A DNA stretch of 52,905 nucleotides. It comes from Nostoc carneum NIES-2107 (GTDB lineage Bacteria > Cyanobacteriota > Cyanobacteriia > Cyanobacteriales > Nostocaceae). The notes beneath the pieces were generated by a model that made no database searches, was not told where the DNA came from, and saw nothing but the letters and a program-made list of their open reading frames with translations. A program made the position numbers and the translations under genes. The stretch spans positions 6,637,417 to 6,690,321 of the forward strand of contig AP018180.1 in assembly GCA_002368155.1 (NCBI GenBank), given 5' to 3'. Shown here one piece after another: positions 1-8,730 of this stretch (the first letter of the stretch is position 1; every line of letters begins with the position of its first letter).

Positions 1-49
1 CCAATCCCCAGTCCCCAATCCCCAGTCCCCAATCCCCAGTCCCCAACCT
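1..49. repeat. STRR array (14-bp unit made of two heptamers)
   Basis: The unit CCAATCCCCAGTCC occurs three times in a row and then decays. It lies just past the stop codon of the first glycosyltransferase gene and is cut by the window edge. This is the short tandemly repeated repetitive sequence type typical of heterocyst-forming cyanobacteria. Confidence 0.9.
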
Positions 50-53
50 CCCC

Positions 54-1214
54 TCACGCCAATAAAACTTCCCTCACCTGCTGGGCTATTTTTTGCCAGT
101 TGAAATGCGTAGCGGCGTACTGGTGACAGGTTTCTCTGGAAGGGATTGGTAACTTTTGCAGTAGTGCTTGTTCTAATTTTTCAGCAATGGCTGAGGCTGC
201 GGTGGAAGTGGTAATTAAATCTGGAGAGAACGATGATAGAATTTCTGGCATTCCGCCAACGGGGGTACAAATAACAGGAGTACCACAGGCTAAGGATTCG
301 ACAACTGCTAATCCAAACCCTTCAAAAGATTGGCTAGGCATGATTGTGAAATCAGCAGCTTGGTAAGCTAAGGGTAAATCCTCATCTGGGATGAAACCTA
401 AAAATTTAACGTTATTCTCTAACCCTAATTCCGTAGCTTGCTGTTGTAGTGCAGCTTGGATATGTCCACGCCCAGCGATCGCTAACCACACATCAGGTAT
501 TCTGGGCTTAATAGTTGCGATCGCTTCCAATAATTTATCTACCCCTACTCGATGAACTAAGCGACGGGATGTAAATAATATTGGACGGTTATCAGGCCAG
601 TTTAATTTGCTTCTGGCATCTTGCCGTGATAAATTGGCTTGAAACCGCTGAATATCAACGCCACCGGGGATTACGTGAATTTTGTTCCAGGGAATTTGAT
701 ATTGTTGATGGAGAAGATTGCCAAATGCTTTGCTAAGAACAATAAAGCGATCGCAGCGTTTATAGGTGCTTTGTTCGATCAGCCAACGCTTTAGCAAAAC
801 ACTCAACATTTGATTTGCTACTTCTTGCTGACTTTCAGAAGCCCAAGGGCCATGAAAATTAAAAGTAATTGGTACTCCTTTGGGCAAAATATCTAAAATC
901 GGGAAGCTATATAATGCAAAATGCAAATTAATAGCATCCGGTTTGCCGATTCTAGTTTGGCGAAAATTAGTACGAATAGAACATAAACGTTGCCAAATTG
1001 GAACATCAGGTTCAGCTAAGTTAGTTAATTTTATAGGCAGATTTTCTATATTTGGTAAACCAACTCCACATAATTCTACGTTGTCTTGATTCGCTGCTAA
1101 TTGATGAGTTAGTTCGTAAATATACCGTTCTAATCCTCCAGGTGTTTTGGGAAACCAGCCCATTCCCAGAGTGAGAATAGATGCTGAAGCGAAATTGTCT
1201 GTTTTACCTTCCAC
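54..1214 (-). CDS. Glycosyltransferase family 4 (GT-B fold)
   Basis: A 386-residue protein with the two-lobed GT-B layout. The N-terminal acceptor lobe contains the glycine-rich GGLERY segment near residue 27. The C-terminal nucleotide-sugar lobe contains HVIPGGVD and the EX7E motif (Glu298 and Glu306 in EGFGLAVVE), which in GT4 enzymes contacts the donor sugar. The family transfers a sugar from a nucleotide donor to a growing glycan at the cytoplasmic membrane face. The ATG at 1214 is the natural start; there is no signal peptide. It is divergent from the propeller-protein gene at 2427 across 1.2 kb of AT-rich DNA, and a second GT4, a PIG-L deacetylase and a sugar transferase lie close by, which suggests polysaccharide synthesis. 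The exact sugar and product cannot be read from sequence. Confidence 0.9.
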   Translation of the reverse strand: MEGKTDNFASASILTLGMGWFPKTPGGLERYIYELTHQLAANQDNVELCGVGLPNIENLPIKLTNLAEPDVPIWQRLCSIRTNFRQTRIGKPDAINLHFALYSFPILDILPKGVPITFNFHGPWASESQQEVANQMLSVLLKRWLIEQSTYKRCDRFIVLSKAFGNLLHQQYQIPWNKIHVIPGGVDIQRFQANLSRQDARSKLNWPDNRPILFTSRRLVHRVGVDKLLEAIATIKPRIPDVWLAIAGRGHIQAALQQQATELGLENNVKFLGFIPDEDLPLAYQAADFTIMPSQSFEGFGLAVVESLACGTPVICTPVGGMPEILSSFSPDLITTSTAASAIAEKLEQALLQKLPIPSRETCHQYAATHFNWQKIAQQVREVLLA

Positions 1215-2426
1215 CTATGTTACTCCTGTGTTCTGTTGAACTGGCTTCCTCGCATTTTCATACCAAGCTCAACCCTGCTTTTGAATTCAACAATAAATTG
1301 CTGTCGCTAGTACTTTTATTCGATGCGTCAGCACATCATCAGCACTTTTCACTGCTATTGCCATGAATATTTTTCAGCCAATTTATAGCATCATCAAATT
1401 TGTTTTTAACAATTTTTTCAGAAATTGCCAAACATCAATCAATAACAATTTAGGTGGAATTTTCTGTTTTAAGCGATATATCTTTCGCTGTCAACTAGTA
1501 AATTTTTATTAGTGTTGTTATTAAACGTTTAACAGCATCAAAGATTAATATTATACTTGGATAGCTGGTATTTAATTCATTCAAAATATTGCAAATATTG
1601 GACTTTATATTTTCCTCAACCAGCTATCATGTCATCTTCACTACAATCAAATAATAATGTCAGGGAAATTATTTTCAGAGCTTTTGGTAAAAATTGATGC
1701 CTTTAGCAAAATTCTGTATTAGGTTTTACTATATTTGTAATTCATAGAGTAAAGAATAATACTGATAAAATTCACCTTGAAAAAATAATGTGTTTTTTAT
1801 AAATTTTTGGTGAACATAAAATTATAGCTGTCAAGTTTTTGTTATTTATGTGTATATTCTTTTAAAGGAAGATTAATCATGATGATTCAATAATCTACGC
1901 TCTACAGCTAGACAAGTTTAATTAATAGACTGCAAAATAATTAAAAGAATCAATAAAAATTAATCTTCTAGATATCCAAGTTAAATACACCAGGGTTTTG
2001 ATAGTTAATTTTAATTGGTGCTGACCTATAACGCCGATTCAGTATTCGGTAACCCTTAGCAAATAATAGATTTGGTACTAGTTCTTATCAGGGTTAGAAC
2101 GAAACATCTGCTTGGGTTTTATTCATAAATCGGGGTTATAGTGGTCTGCTAACCCAACTTTAAACGCTGATCATCAGTCAATTTATTGGCGCTGATCAGC
2201 GATAAAGTGCTGACTATATAACTGGGAAATTTTTGTTAGTTTATTACTAATTAAATATCTAATTATTTAGATAATCATGATTTTAAAAAGCAATGTATGA
2301 AATAGTACATTGCAGTTAGCTAATTTATAAATTTAGGTTTTAATTGCTAAGTAATAGGTTGCAATATGCTCTGCCACGCTACAAATAAAATTTTATGCAT
2401 CAGCACCAGATACCATTGGAGATTTT
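1215..2426. other. Long AT-rich divergent intergenic region
   Basis: About 1.2 kb without a credible gene. It is strongly AT-rich with many stop codons in all frames. A perfect 12-bp palindrome CGCTGATCAGCG sits at 2190-2201, and an NtcA-like palindrome at 2291-2312. The rest shows no RNA gene or repeat that I recognise. Its length suggests an extended regulatory leader for the gene at 2427. Confidence 0.6.
2291..2312 (+). promoter_or_regulatory. NtcA-like binding site upstream of the propeller gene
   Basis: The palindrome CAATGTA-N8-TACATTG contains GTA-N8-TAC, the consensus of the global nitrogen regulator NtcA. A TAN3T-type -10 candidate (TAAATT, 2328-2333) follows 19 nt later; activated NtcA promoters usually have 20-24 nt. 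The ATG at 2427 is about 94 nt further on. A 7-bp perfect arm on each side is more than the core consensus needs. That NtcA itself binds is inferred from the motif alone. Confidence 0.45.
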
Positions 2427-4655
2427 ATGAATTTTAGCTTCCTCCAGAAAATTCAACTTATCTGCTACCATTTAGCAAATTTTATTAAAACGCTATTTCA
2501 ACAACGTAATTCTCGACAGAGAAAAATGTTGACATTTTTACTCTGTCTCACAATGGGAGTTATTTTCGCTTCTTTTAGCATGACAACACGTTGGACTGTG
2601 AGTGGTTCGCCAACCAGCACTTACAAAACATCGTGGATTGGTAATACTTTTGGCGGTGGAAAATATTGGGTACAAAATAATATAGATGCAATGTATGTTG
2701 CTGCTAATGGCACTGTATATACCAATAGTATTTGGGATGAAGCAGGTAGAGAAGCAGGAATATATAAAGATGGCAAGATTGCGGGTATGCTTGATGATAC
2801 TCACGGTTGGAGTCGTCTGGGTGGCAAAGCCATAACAGTTAATCACAAATATATTTACTTAGCTATAACCCAAGGTTCTATAGGTAAAACCGAGAAAGAT
2901 TATCCTCCAGATGGCACAAATTGGTATTGCGTGAGAAGGTATGATTTATCTGGTAAACCTGCACCATTTTCTGGGGGACGTGGTTGGGATAAAAGTATGT
3001 TAATTATCAGTCAGAAAGGTGAATTGACTGGATTAGCAACTTTTAAAAAAGAATTATATATAAGTGACCCTGCGGCAAATCGGATTCGCGTTTATAGTAC
3101 CGAAACGATGAAAGAATTACGCAGCTTTAGCTTTGCTAGACCTGGTGGAATAATTGTCAATCGCCAAGGTAATCTGTGGATTATCCAAAATAAAAATGGT
3201 AGTAATCCTGCCAAGATTTTGCATTATTCCCAGGATGGCAAAAAACTACCACAAGAAATTACCCAAGTTGTCGAACCAACTGCGATCGCACTCGATCCTC
3301 AAGGGAGACTGTTAATAGCCGAGAATGGGCCGCGTCAGCAAATATTGATTTATAACGTTACTGAAAAGCCAACACAGGTTGGGACTTTCGGCATTAAAGG
3401 GGGTATTTTTGCAGGTAATCCGGGAGAAGTTCAAGATTTGAAACTTTACGGAATTACAGCAGTGGGTACAGATGCAGCTGGAAATATCTACGTTAGCAAT
3501 AATGGTTTCCACAGACCAGGGACTGACTTAAGGAAGTTTTCACCCTCAGGAAAAAAACTATGGCAATTGTTAGGATTGCTATTTGTGGATAATGCAGATG
3601 CAGATCCACAAACTGATGGCGTTGATTTATTCGCCAAGCAAGAACACTTTGTCATGGACTACAGCCAGCCGGCTGGGAAGAAATGGACTTTTAAAAATTA
3701 CACTCTCAATCCCTTTAAATATCCTCAAGATCCACGTCTGCACACATCCCCAGATGGCACCTTTATCAGGCGCATCAAAGGTAAGCGCTTTATGTTCCTC
3801 ACAGATATGTATAGCAGCTTTTTGCAAATTTATCGTTTTGATAATAGCAACAAAAGCAAAATCGCCATCCCATCGGGAATGTTTGTTGGTACTAACGCCG
3901 AAGGTAAACAATCAATAGCTGGTAACTGGCCACCAAATCAACCGAAAAAAGGCGAATGGATTTGGCGCGATCGCAATGGTAATGGTGCCTTCGATTCAGG
4001 AGAGTATGATACTAGCGAAGATTATCCCTACTTCGGCGGCTGGTGGGTAGACAGTAAAGGCGATGTCTGGAAGACTTTGCGGACTCAAGATGGTATTGGT
4101 ATCCGCCACTATCCGCTACAAGGACTAGATGAGCATGGCAACCCCATCTATACTTATAGTTCCATGCAAAAGTACAAAACCCCTAGCCTGTTTACCGATT
4201 TGCGACGGATTGAGTATTTCCCGGATACAGATACGATGTATTTGTCAGGCTTTACCACAGATCATCCGCCAGTTGGTGATGATAGTGGGGTGGTTGGTTC
4301 TGAGATTGTTCGCTTTGATAATTGGAGTCAACCAAAAGACAATCCTACTCCCCGATGGCGCACCGTAGTACCTCATGACACCACAGGGAAGCGCGAAGTC
4401 TCTACAATGTCGATGAGTGTAGCCGGAGACTATGTGTTTGCTGTGACGTTAAAGACAGCAGAAGTCCATGTATACAACGCCGCCACCGGAGTGCAAGTAA
4501 AACAGTTCAAACCCGGCCCAGAAGTTGCGGGTGAAAGCGGTTGGATTGATATTCCCCACGGTATCCGCGCTTTTCGCCGTTCGGATGGTGAGTATTTAGT
4601 ATTTGTAGAAGAAGATTGGAAAGGCAAAGTACTGATCTATCGCCTGCGGGGATAA
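2427..4655 (+). CDS. Exported NHL/beta-propeller protein
   Basis: A 742-residue protein. A basic N-terminus is followed by one hydrophobic segment (about residues 34-54), a signal anchor or uncleaved signal, so the rest is probably periplasmic or extracellular. The body holds degenerate propeller blades of the NHL/SMP-30 type, such as PGGIIVNRQGNLWII, PTAIALDPQGRLLIAE and TAVGTDAAGNIYVSN. Around residues 514-525 an acidic loop (DRNGNGAFDSGE) looks like an EF-hand or dockerin-like calcium site. No catalytic motif is recognisable. An RBS-like GGAG lies just before the ATG. An NtcA-like palindrome lies upstream and a hairpin (4681-4715) downstream. Neighbouring glycosyltransferases suggest a role in envelope or exopolysaccharide, which is inference. 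Confidence 0.8.
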   Translation: MNFSFLQKIQLICYHLANFIKTLFQQRNSRQRKMLTFLLCLTMGVIFASFSMTTRWTVSGSPTSTYKTSWIGNTFGGGKYWVQNNIDAMYVAANGTVYTNSIWDEAGREAGIYKDGKIAGMLDDTHGWSRLGGKAITVNHKYIYLAITQGSIGKTEKDYPPDGTNWYCVRRYDLSGKPAPFSGGRGWDKSMLIISQKGELTGLATFKKELYISDPAANRIRVYSTETMKELRSFSFARPGGIIVNRQGNLWIIQNKNGSNPAKILHYSQDGKKLPQEITQVVEPTAIALDPQGRLLIAENGPRQQILIYNVTEKPTQVGTFGIKGGIFAGNPGEVQDLKLYGITAVGTDAAGNIYVSNNGFHRPGTDLRKFSPSGKKLWQLLGLLFVDNADADPQTDGVDLFAKQEHFVMDYSQPAGKKWTFKNYTLNPFKYPQDPRLHTSPDGTFIRRIKGKRFMFLTDMYSSFLQIYRFDNSNKSKIAIPSGMFVGTNAEGKQSIAGNWPPNQPKKGEWIWRDRNGNGAFDSGEYDTSEDYPYFGGWWVDSKGDVWKTLRTQDGIGIRHYPLQGLDEHGNPIYTYSSMQKYKTPSLFTDLRRIEYFPDTDTMYLSGFTTDHPPVGDDSGVVGSEIVRFDNWSQPKDNPTPRWRTVVPHDTTGKREVSTMSMSVAGDYVFAVTLKTAEVHVYNAATGVQVKQFKPGPEVAGESGWIDIPHGIRAFRRSDGEYLVFVEEDWKGKVLIYRLRG

Positions 4656-4680
4656 TATCAATTTCCATCTTCCCAGTTTT

Positions 4681-4715
4681 TAGATACCCAAATTCTTCAA
4701 GAAGTTGGGTATCTA
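4681..4715 (+). terminator. Hairpin, probable terminator of the propeller gene
   Basis: TAGATACCCAA pairs with TTGGGTATCTA, with an inner CTTC/GAAG extension. It starts 25 nt after the stop codon at 4655. There is no strong T-run, so termination strength is uncertain. Confidence 0.55.
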
Positions 4716-4800
4716 GCCACCTCTAACTTTCACAAATTCTTTATGACTTATATATACATAATTTTGCAATTATATATAACCCATATTTGATTTTTGAAGC

Positions 4801-4836
4801 TCAAGTAGGATGCGTTAGCGATAGCGTAACGCATCA
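4801..4836. repeat. Interspersed palindromic repeat, copy 1
   Basis: Stem GATGCGTTA / TAACGCATC around the loop GCGATAGCG, preceded by TCAAGTAG. It is identical to copy 2 at 4931-4966, and the core is identical at 13660-13686. Confidence 0.8.
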
Positions 4837-4930
4837 TTTTTAAAGCTTTTCTTGCATTACTAATATAGAAATTGCCATAGTTATTACAAAATTATATTCA
4901 TAAGAATATGTATAAGTTCTATTGCACAGT

Positions 4931-4966
4931 TCAAGTAGGATGCGTTAGCGATAGCGTAACGCATCA
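4931..4966. repeat. Interspersed palindromic repeat, copy 2
   Basis: A 36-bp exact copy of 4801-4836, with the same 9-bp stem and 9-nt loop. It can fold on both strands. Noncoding. Confidence 0.8.
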
Positions 4967-5344
4967 GTGCAAAAACCTTTTTGCTGAGCTTTTTTCAGAA
5001 ATCAAATCGGATTCATATATATTTCTACTTTATAGTTCTTATTTTGCTTAATTGGCTATTTTGAATTATCTAAAAATGAGCAATATAAAAATTTATCATT
5101 TGTATTGGATGTATTGATGTTTAAATTAACTTTATATTTTGCTTTCTCAAAATCAAATTCTTTTTGAAAACAATAAATATATTTGATGACAAATAATTTG
5201 TACTTGAATTATGATTTTAGAACAACGAAAGCCACACACAAGGAGCAATAAATCCTCCTAAGATACGAGAGTATTGATTTAATAATAACCAAATAACCAA
5301 AACTGTAACTATGAATTACAAATCCCTAAATCTAGTGAATTATT

Positions 5345-6130
5345 ATGAGTATCAAAATTTATTTACAGCGATTACAAAAATTAATTCCGCATACTTGGCT
5401 GGAGCAAATACAAGATATTCACTCTAGCTTACTATTTCGCTGGATTGTGCGAAAAGGCAGTCAGCCAATAGCATTCACCCAGAAATCGACTATGGTGTTT
5501 TCTCCACACCAAGATGATGAAACATTTGGCTGTGGTGGTATGATTGCTCTAAAACGAGAACATAATATTCCCGTAGTAGTAGCTTTTCTCACAGATGGAC
5601 AGGGAGCAGGTACTTCTGAAGTAAATACACCAGATAAAATTACCCAAATCCGCAAACAAGAAGCGGTCAAGGCATTAGAAATTTTGGGTGTTAAATCTTC
5701 AGAAATCCATTTTTTAGAAAAGCCTGATGGCACTTTACCTTATTTAGATGATTGCGAAAGAGAACAGACAATTACACAGGTAGCAGCGTTACTAAAGCAG
5801 TATCAACCTGAAGAAGTTTATGTTCCTCATCGTAAAGATTGCCATCGAGATCATGAAGCAACTTACCAATTAGTCAAAGCTGCGATCGCGCAAGCTGGAA
5901 TCACAGTAGATTTGTTGCAATATCCAATTTGGTTATTTTGGAGAGCGCCATTATTTATTCTGCTTAAATTGCAGGATATCGCAGCAGCTTACTACCTGCC
6001 AATTGCCTCAGTTCAAGATAAAAAAACTCAAGCAATATCTTCATATTGTTCTCAAATTGAGAGCCTGCCTCGTGGATTTATTCAGCGATTTTCTGGTTCC
6101 CATGAAATATTCTTTAAATCTGATTCATAA
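5345..6130 (+). CDS. PIG-L family deacetylase
   Basis: A 261-residue protein of the PIG-L/LmbE family, zinc-dependent de-N-acetylases that act on N-acetylglucosamine-type sugars or conjugates. The zinc and catalytic motif PHQDDE lies at residues 54-59, and the second metal-ligand region VPHRKDCHRDHEAT is in the middle of the protein, as expected. The length suits the family. There is no signal peptide, so it is probably cytoplasmic. The ATG at 5345 is the first in-frame start. It sits 163 nt before the co-oriented glycosyltransferase, and the pair resembles a glycan-modifying unit, comparable to deacetylase/glycosyltransferase pairs in lipid-linked sugar pathways. The substrate is unknown. 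Confidence 0.9.
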   Translation: MSIKIYLQRLQKLIPHTWLEQIQDIHSSLLFRWIVRKGSQPIAFTQKSTMVFSPHQDDETFGCGGMIALKREHNIPVVVAFLTDGQGAGTSEVNTPDKITQIRKQEAVKALEILGVKSSEIHFLEKPDGTLPYLDDCEREQTITQVAALLKQYQPEEVYVPHRKDCHRDHEATYQLVKAAIAQAGITVDLLQYPIWLFWRAPLFILLKLQDIAAAYYLPIASVQDKKTQAISSYCSQIESLPRGFIQRFSGSHEIFFKSDS

Positions 6131-6293
6131 TCACTGAATATCAATATAGTTTTTAGCTAAATACTACTCTTATTTAAATGGATAGTAAACAACCATTATC
6201 CTCAGCATCAAAGACAATTGTCATCTTTGTGCTACTTTTTTGCGCCACAAAAATCATCAATCAGCAACTAAAAATTCTGTGGAGAAAACTTAT

Positions 6294-7403
6294 ATGCGGA
6301 TACTACATATTACTAATCATGTACAACAAATTGGCAACGGAATTGTCAATGTGGCAGTAGATTTAGCTTGTTTACAAGCCAAAAATGGTCATCATGTTGC
6401 TGTCGCATCAGCTGGTGGAGAATACGAAACCTTACTAGCAAATCACGACGTGCAACATTTTCACCTCGATCAATCGAGAACACCCATCAATATAATTAAA
6501 GCTGCTTGGCGCTATCGCCAGATTATTCAAGAGTTTCAGCCAGATATTGTTCATGCACACATGATGACAGGAGTTGTGCTAGCCGGACTTTTAAGAAGCT
6601 GTGGTGAATATAGTTTAGTTTCTACTGTACATAATGAGTTTCAGCGCAGCGCTATCTTGATGGGATTAGCGGATCGGGTAATAGCTGTTAGCAATGCTGT
6701 AGCTGATTCTATGGTACGGCGTGGGATATCTAAGAGTAAGTTACGTGTAATAGCCAACGGGACATTAAACAGTCCTCGAAATCGTAGTATTAAAGATTGT
6801 CAACCCATGCCTTTATGCCATCCAGCAATTACTACTGTAGCTGGAATGTACACCCGCAAAGGAATTGTGGAATTAATAGAAGCCTTCATCAAAATTGCCG
6901 CAGAAGTTCCGCAAGCACATTTATATTTAGTCGGAAATGGCCCCGATCGCGCTATGTTTGAGGCTATGGTACAAAATACCTCTTTTGGCAATCGCATTCA
7001 TTTTGAAGGCTTCCAGTCAGAACCGCAACGCTATATGCTGTCCTCTGATATCTTTGTCCTCGCTTCTCACTGTGAATCCTTTGGATTAGTACTAACAGAG
7101 GCGCGAGAAGCAGGTTGTGCAATTATTGCTAGCGATGTAGATGGTATTCCAGAAACCTTGGATCGGGGACAAGCTGGTTTATTAGTACCACCAAAAGACA
7201 GTCAAACTTTAGCAAATGCTTTAATGTATTTACTCAAAGATTCAGAACAACTACAAAAGTTAAAATCCCAAGCTAAACAAAATCTCGAACGCTTCAGCGT
7301 CACCCGCGTTCATGAGGAAACGCTAAGTTTATACTATGAACTACTTGATAACTACAGAGTATTTAATGTGAATATCAGCCAAGAACTTTTAGTTAGCAAA
7401 TAG
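6294..7403 (+). CDS. Glycosyltransferase family 4
   Basis: A 369-residue GT-B glycosyltransferase. I chose the ATG at 6294 rather than an upstream in-frame start because the protein then begins with the classic MRILHITNH strand and a GGAG ribosome site lies about 10 nt upstream. Features are an N-terminal lobe with IVHAHMMTG, a linker with KLRVIANGT, and the C-terminal EX7E motif (Glu261 and Glu269 in ESFGLVLTE) followed by SDVDGIPE, typical of GT4. It should transfer a sugar from a nucleotide donor in the cytoplasm. It is downstream of the PIG-L gene in the same direction, and a hairpin terminator follows at 7477-7499. Confidence 0.9.
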   Translation: MRILHITNHVQQIGNGIVNVAVDLACLQAKNGHHVAVASAGGEYETLLANHDVQHFHLDQSRTPINIIKAAWRYRQIIQEFQPDIVHAHMMTGVVLAGLLRSCGEYSLVSTVHNEFQRSAILMGLADRVIAVSNAVADSMVRRGISKSKLRVIANGTLNSPRNRSIKDCQPMPLCHPAITTVAGMYTRKGIVELIEAFIKIAAEVPQAHLYLVGNGPDRAMFEAMVQNTSFGNRIHFEGFQSEPQRYMLSSDIFVLASHCESFGLVLTEAREAGCAIIASDVDGIPETLDRGQAGLLVPPKDSQTLANALMYLLKDSEQLQKLKSQAKQNLERFSVTRVHEETLSLYYELLDNYRVFNVNISQELLVSK

Positions 7404-7476
7404 CAATTTTCTCCTATTAGAGTTTTACCAATTATCTAAAATGAGCTAACAGATAATTATACAAATACATGGGTAG

Positions 7477-7499
7477 AGGGTTTAGCATAGCTAAACCCT
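7477..7499 (+). terminator. Hairpin terminator after GT4
   Basis: AGGGTTTAGC, loop ATA, GCTAAACCCT: a perfect 10-bp stem, 74 nt after the stop codon at 7403. There is no long T-run on the plus strand. Confidence 0.6.
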
Positions 7500-7537
7500 T
7501 ACAGAAAAAGACCAAACAGGGTTATGAATGATGCAAC

Positions 7538-7635
7538 TAATACCAATTAAAAAAAAGAATGCGACAGATGGTAGGGGCATGGCAATGCCCTCTAGAATAT
7601 ATTGATGTGCCGCAAACACTATTTAAATTGGTATA
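7538..7635. repeat. MITE-like element, family 2, copy 1
   Basis: It is flanked by the inverted termini AATACCAATT.. and ..AAATTGGTAT. It contains the recognisable core GAATGCGACAGATGGTAGGG, a GGCATGGCAATGCC hairpin, and GTGCCGCAAACA. An inverted copy lies at 51716-51808 and a diverged copy at 13770-13906. Confidence 0.65.
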
Positions 7636-7649
7636 AAATCATAAAAATT

Positions 7650-7682
7650 AGAGTCCCAAACTCTTGACGAACTTGGGACTCT
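7650..7682. terminator. Bidirectional terminator hairpin
   Basis: AGAGTCCCAA and TTGGGACTCT form a perfect 10-bp stem. It lies between the convergent genes ending at 7403 (+) and 7727 (-), so it probably serves the sugar transferase transcript and possibly both. Confidence 0.65.
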
Positions 7683-7726
7683 TACAATTAAATTTATACG
7701 AGAATAAATACCTAATGAGAAATTTT

Positions 7727-8404
7727 TTAAAATGCTCCAATTCTCGCAAAAAGTACGTAGAATGTTTTGACAATTAACTGCAAATCATACATTGGACTCC
7801 ATCTGGCTTGATACTGTAAATCTAAGTCAACTATTTTCTCAAAATTAGTTACCTGAGAACGTCCGTTAACTTGCCATTCACCTGTTAAACCAGGTTTGAC
7901 ATCTAAACGTCGCCAATGCCTTTTTGTATATTGACTTACTTCATCACCTGTAGGTGGCCTTGTACCTACTAAGCTCATATCATTGCATAACACATTCCAA
8001 AATTGTGGTAGTTCATCCAAACTACTGCTTCTTAAAAAGCGACCTACTTTAGTCACTCGGAAATCATTTTTATTTTTAAATATTAGTCCTTTGGCTTCAT
8101 TATTAACTAAAGCCTTTAATTCCTCTGCATCAATCACCATTGAGCGGAATTTATAAAGACGAAATGGTTTTCCATGCAATCCATACCGTTCTTGAGCAAA
8201 TAAAATTGGGCCAGAACTATCGATTTTAATTGCGATCGCAATCGGCACAAACAAGATAGCTAGAATTAACAGCCCTATCAAGCTGCCTATAATATCTAAA
8301 CAGCGTTTGAATTTAGATTTAACTGAAGGATGGGGATTAGACTCTAATTTCCAAGATAAGAAAGAGAGAGCCGGAAGAATTCTTTGTAATTGTGTTTGTT
8401 GCAT
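7727..8404 (-). CDS. Bacterial sugar transferase (polyprenyl-phosphate glycosyl-1-phosphate transferase)
   Basis: A 225-residue member of the WcaJ/PglC-like family, which starts polysaccharide repeat-unit synthesis by moving a sugar-1-phosphate onto undecaprenyl phosphate at the inner membrane. Visible features: one hydrophobic re-entrant or TM segment (about residues 35-58), the KFRSM motif, SLDELPQFWNVL, SLVGTRPP and KPGLTGEWQVNGRS. It is a short form without the N-terminal four-TM/CoA-binding domain of full WcaJ. A close paralogue of the same length is encoded at 32390-33067. It lies next to the GT4/PIG-L genes, convergent with them. The sugar is unknown. Confidence 0.92.
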   Translation of the reverse strand: MQQTQLQRILPALSFLSWKLESNPHPSVKSKFKRCLDIIGSLIGLLILAILFVPIAIAIKIDSSGPILFAQERYGLHGKPFRLYKFRSMVIDAEELKALVNNEAKGLIFKNKNDFRVTKVGRFLRSSSLDELPQFWNVLCNDMSLVGTRPPTGDEVSQYTKRHWRRLDVKPGLTGEWQVNGRSQVTNFEKIVDLDLQYQARWSPMYDLQLIVKTFYVLFARIGAF

Positions 8405-8730
8405 TATCCTGCCTCAAGTGATGAAGGTAGAATTATTGATTTATAATCTACGATTGTGAAAATTAACTTTTTAAGAAGGAGAAAACTCAGTTTTTATTCT
8501 TTAGGAGAATACAGTACTCTATGAGGTAATTTCGGGAAATTGCTGAATGTCCATCTATTTTTCTTACCTCCATATTGATCTGTACATCTGTGCGTGATTG
8601 CGGCATTTTCAATCCAAATACTTGTAATTTCAGGCTAAAAAGGCAAGAGGAAATGGGGGAAAACCTTTCACCTTTTCCCTAAATTAAATTTGGATCTGAA
8701 AATCTTTAACTCAGCAGTATTAGTTCTGAA
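8405..8730. other. Intergenic region, no gene seen
   Basis: A 326-bp AT-rich spacer between the sugar transferase start and the 3' end of the caspase-GUN4 gene. It probably holds the sugar transferase promoter. No repeat or clear hairpin recognised. Confidence 0.4.

Larger units (their letters stand above)
4772..5022. repeat. MITE-like element A, with two internal palindromes
   Basis: The left end (ATATATAACCC...TTTGATTTTTGAA, 4772-4798) is an imperfect inverted copy of the right end (4993-5020), about 20 of 28 positions. Inside lie two identical 36-bp copies of the GATGCGTTA-palindrome repeat (4801-4836 and 4931-4966). No coding capacity. Related termini occur at 16372-16489 and 22494-22603. 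Confidence 0.55.
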
